A DNA stretch of 36,411 nt from Candidatus Uhrbacteria bacterium CG10_big_fil_rev_8_21_14_0_10_48_11 (GTDB taxonomy: Bacteria; Patescibacteriota; Patescibacteriia; GWA2-46-9): the NCBI GenBank assembly GCA_002793855.1, contig PFET01000013.1, positions 26,426 through 62,836 of the forward strand, in the 5' to 3' direction. Position numbers and translations under genes: made by a program. The notes under the pieces are model-generated. The model saw only the letters and a list, made by a program, of their open reading frames with translations, was not told where the DNA came from and did no database searches. Of the stretch, positions 18,568 through 26,725 are shown piece after piece. The number at the start of each line of letters is the position of its first letter. The stretch's first letter is position 1.

Positions 18568-19782
18568 TTAGCGGGCTTCAAAGGAAATAATTTCACGTAT
18601 CACTCGCTGATCGGGACGCTGGTATACGAGGGCATTATCACGCTGATGCTCCTCTGTGGGCAGTCGCTCGTATACATTTTTAGGAAGTGACGACACTGGT
18701 ATTCTGAGGGGTACTTGTTCACCGCTTTGCGTTACCCAGCGCGGGACGACCAGTACCGCTCTCCCGCCCGGACGAAGCACTTTGCCTACTGCCATGAGTA
18801 GTTCGCGATAGAGTGGTAACAGCCCAGCTGCTATACGCTTCGCTTCGGCTACGGTTGGCGCTACTCGAAGCGCCGGACCAAGATCCGGCTCGCTCACAAC
18901 AGCAGCGACAGAGCGTCCCGACACGCGAGATACTAATTTGGCAACCGGTGTTTTAAAAAATGTATAGTCAGCAGAAATTCCTTTTGCGTTTTTCAACCAA
19001 GCCATATTTTCTTCAGAGTCACTTACCGCCTTTGCGCTTTTGTCTGAGCCAATAACCGACGCCCACCCCGCAACAGCAGCTTCCATTAAAATCGTGCCCG
19101 AACCGCAAAACGGATCAAGCAATATTCCTTGGGGTGGTAGGCCTAAAAGATTTACCATAAGCCGCGCCAACTTAGGTGGCAGCATACCAGAACGCGCGTC
19201 GCGCGCCGGACGACCAAAATCGCGACTTCCCCAATCTTCAAAAAGTTGAACGGCAGTCGTCTTTGCAATTACCAATTCACTACGATCGACAAGAACGATA
19301 AACTCACTTCCTTCAGCACCAAGCATTTGGTTTTTCTCCACCTGCACTGAAGTAAGTGGTTTACCACGTCCGCTCACCCAGCGAACTCTTCCGCCATTAC
19401 TTCGAGCTGCTTTCTTTATAGTAAGTGCGATACGCTCCTGCACGGAAGACGATGGGACAGAAGCACGGGTTCCGTAATAACTTATTCCAAAAGTACGCAT
19501 TGATGCGTCAGCAATAAGTGGCTGCAAGGTCTGAACCCACGCTGCGGTGTCGGTCAGCGGCACTAATGGCTGCTGCCCAAGAAGAACAGCAACCTTAACC
19601 ACACCAGCTAACTGTTCCACTAAGGTGTCCGCTACCGCATCCGGTAGACCATCGACAACAACGGCGCCAATGCTGGTAGATAGGCGAACAGAAAGCGATA
19701 AGCCACGCGCCTCTGCAAAAGCATGGAGTTCTGCCAAAGAGAGTGCTGGCTGACGGCCAAAAATGAGTAGGCGGCTATACAT
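18568..19782 (-). CDS. Trm-G10/THUMP-like RNA methyltransferase
   Basis: LLDPFCGSGTILMEAAVAGW SAM-binding motif; Rossmann MTase; EPDLGP at the motif IV position; N-terminal THUMP-like region. Confidence 0.8.
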   Translation of the reverse strand: MYSRLLIFGRQPALSLAELHAFAEARGLSLSVRLSTSIGAVVVDGLPDAVADTLVEQLAGVVKVAVLLGQQPLVPLTDTAAWVQTLQPLIADASMRTFGISYYGTRASVPSSSVQERIALTIKKAARSNGGRVRWVSGRGKPLTSVQVEKNQMLGAEGSEFIVLVDRSELVIAKTTAVQLFEDWGSRDFGRPARDARSGMLPPKLARLMVNLLGLPPQGILLDPFCGSGTILMEAAVAGWASVIGSDKSAKAVSDSEENMAWLKNAKGISADYTFFKTPVAKLVSRVSGRSVAAVVSEPDLGPALRVAPTVAEAKRIAAGLLPLYRELLMAVGKVLRPGGRAVLVVPRWVTQSGEQVPLRIPVSSLPKNVYERLPTEEHQRDNALVYQRPDQRVIREIISFEAR

Positions 19783-19856
19783 AGAAACAAGTATGCCAAG
19801 AGATCTTGCAAAAGACCAGCACCCATGCTAGGGTGTCTCCACATTACCAACGTCTT

Positions 19857-19965
19857 TGTGTCCTGGCGAATTGCCAAGGACATCCCGATATCGGATCGGG
19901 ACCCGACGAAGCCAACCGTACGCAACCCGCGTACGGCAAAGCGGCGTCGAAAGAAGCCGTTTTTT
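19857..19965 (+). promoter_or_regulatory. Structured rpsF leader (possible r-protein autoregulatory leader/attenuator)
   Basis: Consecutive hairpins: GTGTCCTGGC..GCCAAGGACAT, CCCGAT..ATCGGG, CCGTACGC-aaccc-GCGTACGG, and CGGCGTC-GAAA-GAAGCCG followed by TTTTTT, all upstream of ATG 19986. Confidence 0.5.
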
Positions 19966-19985
19966 ATTTACCCTGTATACGTAAA

Positions 19986-20441
19986 ATGAAACGTTACGAA
20001 TTGCTCTACATTCTTCCGGCGACTTTGACCGAAGAAGAAACCACGCCTATTGCCACCAAAGTGACCGAACTTTTGCAACAGAACGGCTGCCAAATTTCAC
20101 AGGAGGTAGCAATGGAGAAACGCCACCTAGCCTACCCCATTAAGCAGCAGCGCTACGGCTACTATCGCCTCGTAGAATTTAGTGCCGAGCCAGAGGTGAC
20201 GGCAAAACTCAATGATGCGCTACGCTTGTCTCAAGAGATACTGCGCCACATCATTGTCGAGAAACCAATTAAAAGTCAGGTGACGCTCGACCGAGAACAG
20301 GCACTGCGAGATCGATTAGCTGCCCGACGACAACAGCACGCCGAAACAGCACCGGTAGAGGGCAAGCCAAGTCCAGCTATTAGTGCGGAAGAGCTCGACC
20401 AAAAGCTATCGAAGATTTTGGAAGAGAGTGCCGAACTCTAA
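19986..20441 (+). CDS. rpsF: 30S ribosomal protein S6
   Basis: MKRYELLYILPATLTEEE...YGYYRLVEFSAEPEV..ILRHIIV. Start at MKRYELL, downstream of the longer ORF start. Confidence 0.93.
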   Translation: MKRYELLYILPATLTEEETTPIATKVTELLQQNGCQISQEVAMEKRHLAYPIKQQRYGYYRLVEFSAEPEVTAKLNDALRLSQEILRHIIVEKPIKSQVTLDREQALRDRLAARRQQHAETAPVEGKPSPAISAEELDQKLSKILEESAEL

Positions 20442-20476
20442 ATGGATTTTTCTTTTACTCACTAACCACCACCACT

Positions 20477-20926
20477 ATGGCAATGAGCCTCAATAAGGTT
20501 TTGCTCATTGGAAACCTCACTCGCGACCCAGAGACGCGCTCTACGCCCTCTGGACAAAACGTAACAACCTTTGGGGTCGCTACCAATCGATCATGGACAA
20601 CACCCACCGGAGAGAAGCAAGAGCGAACTGAATTTCATAATGTCGTCGCCTGGGGGAAGTTGGCAGAAATCGCCGACCGCTTCCTTGGCAAAGGACGCAA
20701 AGTGTACATCGAAGGTCGACTACAGACCCGCGAATGGGAGGGACAAGACGGCGCCAAGAGAAGCCGCACCGAAATCGTCGCCGAAAACTTCATCATGCTC
20801 GACCGTGCTGGTGACAGTACCAGTGGTGGACCATTCCGCTCAGCCGCAAAGCCAAGCACTAATGACGCCGAGCAACCAGCACCAGAGGGTGAAGACGAAA
20901 TTCAACTTGAAAATATTCCTTTCTAA
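20477..20926 (+). CDS. ssb: Single-stranded DNA-binding protein
   Basis: LNKVLLIGNLTRDPETRSTPSGQNVTTFGVATNR, VYIEGRLQTREWEGQDG, acidic C-tail ENIPF. Confidence 0.96.
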   Translation: MAMSLNKVLLIGNLTRDPETRSTPSGQNVTTFGVATNRSWTTPTGEKQERTEFHNVVAWGKLAEIADRFLGKGRKVYIEGRLQTREWEGQDGAKRSRTEIVAENFIMLDRAGDSTSGGPFRSAAKPSTNDAEQPAPEGEDEIQLENIPF

Positions 20927-20929
20927 TCT

Positions 20930-21175
20930 ATGCAACAACGACAATCACGAAACTCAAATAGTGCTATGCCGCAGGCGCGCTTTTGCCGTTTCTGCGTCAA
21001 CGGTATTACGGATATCGACTACAAAGACACTGCCACCTTGCAGCGTTTCACCTCATCTTACGCAAAAATTGTTCCACGCAGAAAGAGTGGCGCCTGTGCT
21101 ACCCACCAACGCAAATTAGCAATGGCAATTAAGCGCGCGCGTACGATAGCACTGCTACCGTACGTTAACCAATAG
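20930..21175 (+). CDS. rpsR: 30S ribosomal protein S18
   Basis: IDYKDTATLQRFTSSYAKIVPRRKSGACATHQRKLAMAIKRARTIALLPY. Confidence 0.95.
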   Translation: MQQRQSRNSNSAMPQARFCRFCVNGITDIDYKDTATLQRFTSSYAKIVPRRKSGACATHQRKLAMAIKRARTIALLPYVNQ

Positions 21176-21183
21176 AGAATACT

Positions 21184-21753
21184 GTGGGCAGCATTTCTAC
21201 ATTAAACGACATTAAGGTAGGGCTCGTCCTCAACTACGAGGGCGAACCATACATCGTTCTTGAAGCCCGCTTTGTCCGTATGCAGCAGCGCAAACCCGTT
21301 ATGCAGACAAAAATGCGCCACCTCATTACTGGCAAGGTACTGGAAATCAGCTTCAAACCGGGTGACCGGGTTGAAACGGCTGATATGGCGCGAAAGAAGG
21401 TAAGCTACCTTTACCGCGAAGGTGACCAGTTTCACTTTATGGATGGCGACACCTTCGAACAGTTTTCTCTTGCCGCAACACTTGTTGGCGACAAAGCGCA
21501 CTTCTTAAAAGATGGTGAAACTATCGACGTCCTGTACTACAACGACAAGCCAATCAACTTGGAGCTACCAAAAAAAGTTGAACTAAAAGTGATAGAAACC
21601 GAACCAGGTGCGCGAGGTGATACAGCACAAGGCGCAGTACTAAAACCGGCCAAGTTAGAAACAGGCGCTTCAATTAACGTCCCGCTTTTTGTAAAAGAAG
21701 GCGATGTTGTTCGAGTAAACACTGAACGGGGAGAATACGTAGAGCGAGCATAA
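21184..21753 (+). CDS. efp: Elongation factor P (atypical tip loop)
   Basis: Gap-free EF-P domain match by eye (YLYREGDQFHFMDGDTFEQ; KVIETEPGARGDTAQGAVLKPAKLETGASINVPLFVKEGDVVRVNTERGEYVER). GTG start. Confidence 0.95.
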   Translation: MGSISTLNDIKVGLVLNYEGEPYIVLEARFVRMQQRKPVMQTKMRHLITGKVLEISFKPGDRVETADMARKKVSYLYREGDQFHFMDGDTFEQFSLAATLVGDKAHFLKDGETIDVLYYNDKPINLELPKKVELKVIETEPGARGDTAQGAVLKPAKLETGASINVPLFVKEGDVVRVNTERGEYVERA

Positions 21754-21769
21754 CATTAAAATTTAGTCA

Positions 21770-21802
21770 CAAAAAACCTCCTGCTATTCGAGAGGTTTTT
21801 TG
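21770..21802 (+). terminator. Terminator after efp
   Basis: CAAAAAACCTC-ctgctattcga-GAGGTTTTTTG. Confidence 0.9.
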
Positions 21803-21864
21803 TTATGGGAAATTGAGGCCAATGATTGCCGTGTTGGCTTTTACTACAAATGCATATTTATTTT

Positions 21865-22182
21865 GCAAAGCGCAATCAACCACGGCCTCCTACGGAGGCC
21901 TGTAGATTGTTGCTTTTGCTTGTTCCCGACGAGTAGTCTGGACCCCGATTCCTTTGAAGGATATTAAATAAGCGTCGGGGTCCAAAAGACTAACGAGAAA
22001 GGGGCACCCGGTGTACACTGCTGTGGGCTGGTCTTCAGTACAGACGCCCAACTCTTTCTGTGCCGTCGTGTCTTAAGAAAGGGCTGTGCATCTTCCCTTC
22101 ACCAGCTCCCTACGCCGGTACGATGGGGTGTAAAAAGAATTTTAATAGAGTGCTGGGCGCGCGTGAGATCGCGGCGCCCGGC
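21865..22182. ncRNA. Candidate structured ncRNA locus (strand unresolved)
   Basis: ORF-poor block with dense nested inverted repeats: 21865-21919, 21934-21992, 22024-22050, 22152-22182 (details in findings). Confidence 0.4.
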
Positions 22183-22305
22183 GGCTTGCCTGAAACCGAG
22201 TAGTATTTATGCTACGCTTGGCAACGCGCAAGAAAACGGAGCATTTTCCTAAACGCCTCAGTACAAGCCCAAAAACCAGACGGTATTTTTTAAAAAAAGA
22301 CAACC

Positions 22306-22333
22306 TTGACCAAATCTAACAACTAACTACAAT
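22306..22333 (+). promoter_or_regulatory. Candidate promoter of the small orphan unit
   Basis: TTGACC (22306-22311), 16 nt, TACAAT (22328-22333). Confidence 0.5.
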
Positions 22334-22407
22334 AGCATCCAAGCGAGAGAGGGGCCAACTCGCAACCGTACACAAGTGCGGCACACTGGCCAATGGAGAG
22401 AGAAATA

Positions 22408-22617
22408 ATGAGAAAGCCCGCGCAACAACCACCAAGCGCTCAAATTCTCGCCGGCACGCCGGTTCGGCTTATCGAGCCGTGGGGAAGGTGTCCGGTTACC
22501 GCAGAGGGAAGGGTGCTGCGTAAATGCAGCACGCCGGAGTACGTAGATGTGGTCTTCTGGCCGCACGGCAGTTGGTACGCCGTGCCGACGAAGATCCTGC
22601 AAACGCTCGGCAACTAG
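22408..22617 (+). CDS. Small hypothetical protein, SH3-like beta-barrel by eye
   Basis: MRKPAQQPPSAQILAGTPVRLIEPWGRCPVTAEGRVLRKCSTPEYVDVVFWPHGSWYAVPTKILQTLGN; GGAGAGAG SD; own promoter-like and terminator sequences. Confidence 0.6.
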   Translation: MRKPAQQPPSAQILAGTPVRLIEPWGRCPVTAEGRVLRKCSTPEYVDVVFWPHGSWYAVPTKILQTLGN

Positions 22618-22635
22618 CCGCCGAGCGAGCTACGA

Positions 22636-22668
22636 AAAGGCCGCCCAGCACATCACTGGGCGGCCCTT
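22636..22668. terminator. Shared convergent terminator (small orphan gene / recA)
   Basis: AAAGGCCGCCCAG-cacatca-CTGGGCGGCCCTTT. Confidence 0.85.
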
Positions 22669-22685
22669 TCTCTACTTACAAATTT

Positions 22686-23723
22686 TTACTTCTTCTCCGC
22701 TTTTCTGTCTGCCGTCACTTTTGCAAGAACGGCCTGTCGAATTTTTTTTATTAATGCCGGATGTTCTCTCAGGTACTGTTTTGCTGCCTCTCTACCCACT
22801 CCCAACTTTTCTTCACCAAAGGCGTAGGTGTTGCCACTCTTCTCAACCACTTCGTTTGCGATACCGGTATCAATAAGATCGCCAGAAACTGAAATCCCTT
22901 CGTTATACATAATGTCGAACTCGGTTGTTTGGAAAGGTGGTGCTACTTTGTTCTTTACAATTTTTACCTTTACCCTGTTACCAACGTTCTTTTCGCCCGC
23001 CTTAATTTGAGCAGCGCGTCGGACCTCGATTCGTACCGAGGAGTAAAACTTTAAGGCCATACCACCGGTGGTCGTTTCTGGGTTGCCAAAAAAGACACCA
23101 ATTTTCATTCTAATCTGGTTGATGAAGATAACGACCGTACGCGTTTTTGAAACGATACCCGCCAATTTACGAAGCGCCTGACTCATAAGACGAGCCTGCA
23201 GCCCCATATGCGAGTCCCCCATCTCACCTTCAATTTCTGCCCGTGGAACTAGCGCCGCAACCGAATCAACCACAATAACATCAACGCCGTTAGACCGAAC
23301 CAGCGTCTCTAAGATTTCAAGTGCCTGCTCGCCGGTGTCTGGTTGTGAAATTAAAAGTTTATCTACATCGACACCAATTTTCTTAGCGTACTCTGGGGAT
23401 AGAGCATGCTCGGCGTCAATAAAAGCGGCTGTGCCACCAATTTTCTGCACCTCGGCAACAATATGTTGCGCGAGTGTCGTTTTGCCAGAAGCTTCCGGCC
23501 CGTAAATTTCTATAATGCGCCCGCGCGGGACGCCGCCAACACCAAGCGCCAAGTCTAACGATAGGCAGCCGGTTGATACGGACTCAACATCGGTTGCCTG
23601 CGCCTCGCCAAAACGCATAATAGAACCACTGCCAAACTTTTCTCGTATCTGCTCAATTGCATTAAGCGCCGCTTTTGCTCTGGCGTCCAGCTGACCGGCT
23701 TCGCCTTCTTTTGCTTTTGCCAT
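22686..23723 (-). CDS. recA: Recombinase A
   Basis: [89 protein letters not shown]. Confidence 0.99.
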   Translation of the reverse strand: MAKAKEGEAGQLDARAKAALNAIEQIREKFGSGSIMRFGEAQATDVESVSTGCLSLDLALGVGGVPRGRIIEIYGPEASGKTTLAQHIVAEVQKIGGTAAFIDAEHALSPEYAKKIGVDVDKLLISQPDTGEQALEILETLVRSNGVDVIVVDSVAALVPRAEIEGEMGDSHMGLQARLMSQALRKLAGIVSKTRTVVIFINQIRMKIGVFFGNPETTTGGMALKFYSSVRIEVRRAAQIKAGEKNVGNRVKVKIVKNKVAPPFQTTEFDIMYNEGISVSGDLIDTGIANEVVEKSGNTYAFGEEKLGVGREAAKQYLREHPALIKKIRQAVLAKVTADRKAEKK

Positions 23724-23737
23724 GAAATTTTTTACGT

Positions 23738-24499
23738 TTACAAAGTCGGGTTAGAAGGAGCAAGACCAGTCGCCGAGCGTTCGGTCGCCAAAAACACTTG
23801 TCGTTCAACAACACTTGGTCGACCGTAGCGCTTTTCGGCCACTATCCTAATACTGTTTGGACCGGGACCAAGGGTTACAGGAACCGAAAAAGAACCATCA
23901 CGGTTTGCTACCACCAGCTGACCATTTACAGACAGGGTTGCATCGGCCGCGGCAACACCGGCAATAACCATATCGGCAGAAGTGACTACCGCGCCAGGCG
24001 TTGGCTGACTAACCTCTAGCTTTGGTGGTGCTGCCATGGTAAAGAGCGCCGTTCCTAGATAAGCGGCAAGTGCCACCACAATGACCGCGGCACCAAATCT
24101 TCGCCAGAACGTAGGACCGCTCTTGAGATCTCGCCAGCTTACCCGTCGAACAAATTGGTCAGTTGCGCTCAGGTCGCTGCGCAGCTCCGCCCAAGACAAA
24201 ACAAGAGGGGTCGGGCTTAATCCAAGGAGACGGGCGTAGCGTACAATAAAATGCTTTTCGTAAATAAGTCCCGGAAGTGCGCCAACGTCTTCACCTTCAA
24301 GTGCACGCAGATACCGTTCTGGGACGCCTATTTGTCTGGCGCAATCGGTTACTGTCTGCCCGGCTGCCGCGCGAGCACGTTGCAGTGTTGAGCCAACCGA
24401 AAGAGTGTCATCAACCGGCACACGACGAAACACTACCCGGTTACTCTCTACCGTCCGGCTTGTTGTGTCGGTTTTAGAATTCTTCGTTTTCGTCGGCAT
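23738..24499 (-). CDS. HTH + single-TM + Ig-like domain protein, RodZ-like
   Basis: [36 protein letters not shown] (HTH_25-like), [20 protein letters not shown]-terminal bacterial Ig-like repeat. Confidence 0.75.
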   Translation of the reverse strand: MPTKTKNSKTDTTSRTVESNRVVFRRVPVDDTLSVGSTLQRARAAAGQTVTDCARQIGVPERYLRALEGEDVGALPGLIYEKHFIVRYARLLGLSPTPLVLSWAELRSDLSATDQFVRRVSWRDLKSGPTFWRRFGAAVIVVALAAYLGTALFTMAAPPKLEVSQPTPGAVVTSADMVIAGVAAADATLSVNGQLVVANRDGSFSVPVTLGPGPNSIRIVAEKRYGRPSVVERQVFLATERSATGLAPSNPTL

Positions 24500-26690
24500 T
24501 ATCGATTTCTGGTTGTGTACTATCAAGAATATCACGCTCGTCCGGACGAATCAACACGTCGCGCGGCTTGGCGCCGTCCCCTGGGCCAATAACGCCCCTG
24601 GCTTCTAGAATATCGAGGAGTCTAGCTGCCCGCGCGTAGCCAACTTTCATCCGACGTTGTAAGAATGAAGCCGACGCTTTGCGAGTAGTCAGCACCAAAT
24701 CCTCGGCATCGGCGTAAAGCGGATCATCTGGCTCATCGTCAAAACCACCAGCCCCACGACCCTTTTTCTCGGCAATTTCGGTGACGTACTCTGGTGTTGC
24801 TTTGTTCTTTAAGAAATGCACAACCTCACGAATTTCATCGTCCCCAACAAATGCCCCTTGAAGCCTCTTTGATTTTGTTACCTCAGCAGAAACATAAAGG
24901 AGGTCACCGCGCCCAAGGAGCTTTTCGGCGCCGGCGGTATCTAGAATGGTACGCGAGTCGGTCAATGAAGCAACTGAGAACGCAATGCGTGCGGTAATGT
25001 TGGCTTTAATGAGACCAGTGATGACGTCCACCGATGGTCGCTGCGTCGCCAAAATGAGGTGGATGCCAACCGCTCGCGACATTTGCGCCAGACGAATAAT
25101 TGCCCCCTCCACCTCAGAGCCCGCGGCAACCATAAGGTCGGCCAATTCATCGATGACCAAAATGATGTACGACAGACGCTCTTCTTCTTTTTGGTTGTAC
25201 GTTTGAATATTGCGATGTCCGGCTTCTGCCAACAGCGAGAAGCGTCGGTCCATTTCGCCGAGCAACCACTTGAGCGCATTCACCGTCGCGGGCACCTCGG
25301 TAATAATCGGGGTCAGGAGGTGTGGCATATGCTGGTAGATGCTGAACTCGACACGCTTTGGGTCAACAAGAATAAATTTGAGATCCGCCGGATTGTTCTG
25401 GTACAGGAGCGAAAGGATGATGCCATTCAGGGCAACCGATTTCCCTGAGCCAGTAGAGCCAGCAACCAGCAGGTGCGGCATTCGCTCTAGGTCGACAACC
25501 CAAGGAAGCCCCGTTACGTCTTTACCAAGCGCCAAGGCAAGGTTTGAGGTACGTTTCATAAAGCCGTCGGATTCTAAAATTTCGCGCAGATGAACACGGG
25601 CAACTGCTTTGTTGGGCACTTCAATACCAACAAGCGGCCGACCAGGGATGGGCGCTTCGATACGAATAGGATGAGCCGCAAGCGCCAGCGCTAAATCGTT
25701 CGAAAGCGAGGTAATGGCCGAAAGCTTCACGCCACTGTCCGGCTTTAGGGTGTACTGCGTTACGGTCGGCCCCACGCTGACATCACCCATTTCAACTGAG
25801 ATACCAAAATTTTCAAGAGTATGTTTGATGAGCTCGCGGTTGGCATCGATGTCACCACTGGTTGGTTTGCCGGTGCTCGCCATCAGTAGGGTAAGAGGCA
25901 AATCAATGTTCACTGGTTTAAATCTTGGGCTCTTTCCGCTACCAAGCCCGGAGAGAGACTCTGACGTCTCTGCAACTGCCTCCTCTTCTTCCTCATCTTC
26001 GCCCTCATCCTCCTCCTCTTTTTCATCTTCTTCTTCCTCTTCTTCGTCATTGCTAAAATGGTGCACCTGATAGTCAGCGTCACGCTCTCCCTGACTAGAA
26101 ATTCTGGCACCCGAAGACTGGAACAAACCGCCGAAGAAATCGACAATGGCGGCAAATGGTGAGAAAAGAATTTTTCCAAGATGACTTAAGGGCAAATCAA
26201 AAATGAGTAAGAGAGAAGCGAGGAAAAGAAGTGTCAGCACTAACAGGCTCACCCAAAAACCAAAAATGGTCTCTAACGGATAGCGAAGGAATAGACCAAT
26301 GTAGCCACCACCTTCACCAACCAACTGCTGGCGGAGCGTAGCGTCTAATGGAATCATGCTATCAATTAAAGAACTCAGGGAAAGGACAGAGAGAAGCACC
26401 CCAAAAATAACGACGCCCGATGAGCGTTCTTCTGGCGGACGAATGCGCAAGGCAGCAAGCACAATAAGAAAAATCGGGAATAACCATACCCCCCAGCCAA
26501 ACAAATTTTTCAGTGCGGACAACCAAAAGACACCGAACGGGCCGGCTAGTCCGAGAATTGAAAAAATGCTCACGCCAGCAAGCGCCAACAGTAGCAGCAC
26601 AACCAAACCGCTGGTTGTGTCTTCGGAGAGCAATGGCCCACCGGAACGGCTAAAAAAACTTCGAGAGCGATAAGATCTACGACGTGCCAT
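24474..26690 (-). CDS. ftsK: DNA translocase FtsK
   Basis: N-terminal TM segments, acidic linker, LLVAGSTGSGKSVALNGIILSLLY, VIDELADLM, C-terminal gamma winged helix (SASFLQRRMKVGYARAARLLDILE). Confidence 0.97.
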   Translation of the reverse strand: MARRRSYRSRSFFSRSGGPLLSEDTTSGLVVLLLLALAGVSIFSILGLAGPFGVFWLSALKNLFGWGVWLFPIFLIVLAALRIRPPEERSSGVVIFGVLLSVLSLSSLIDSMIPLDATLRQQLVGEGGGYIGLFLRYPLETIFGFWVSLLVLTLLFLASLLLIFDLPLSHLGKILFSPFAAIVDFFGGLFQSSGARISSQGERDADYQVHHFSNDEEEEEEDEKEEEDEGEDEEEEEAVAETSESLSGLGSGKSPRFKPVNIDLPLTLLMASTGKPTSGDIDANRELIKHTLENFGISVEMGDVSVGPTVTQYTLKPDSGVKLSAITSLSNDLALALAAHPIRIEAPIPGRPLVGIEVPNKAVARVHLREILESDGFMKRTSNLALALGKDVTGLPWVVDLERMPHLLVAGSTGSGKSVALNGIILSLLYQNNPADLKFILVDPKRVEFSIYQHMPHLLTPIITEVPATVNALKWLLGEMDRRFSLLAEAGHRNIQTYNQKEEERLSYIILVIDELADLMVAAGSEVEGAIIRLAQMSRAVGIHLILATQRPSVDVITGLIKANITARIAFSVASLTDSRTILDTAGAEKLLGRGDLLYVSAEVTKSKRLQGAFVGDDEIREVVHFLKNKATPEYVTEIAEKKGRGAGGFDDEPDDPLYADAEDLVLTTRKASASFLQRRMKVGYARAARLLDILEARGVIGPGDGAKPRDVLIRPDERDILDSTQPEIDNADENEEF

Positions 26691-26725
26691 AGGGTGCTTA
26701 GTATACAAAACAGTATAGCACGGGT

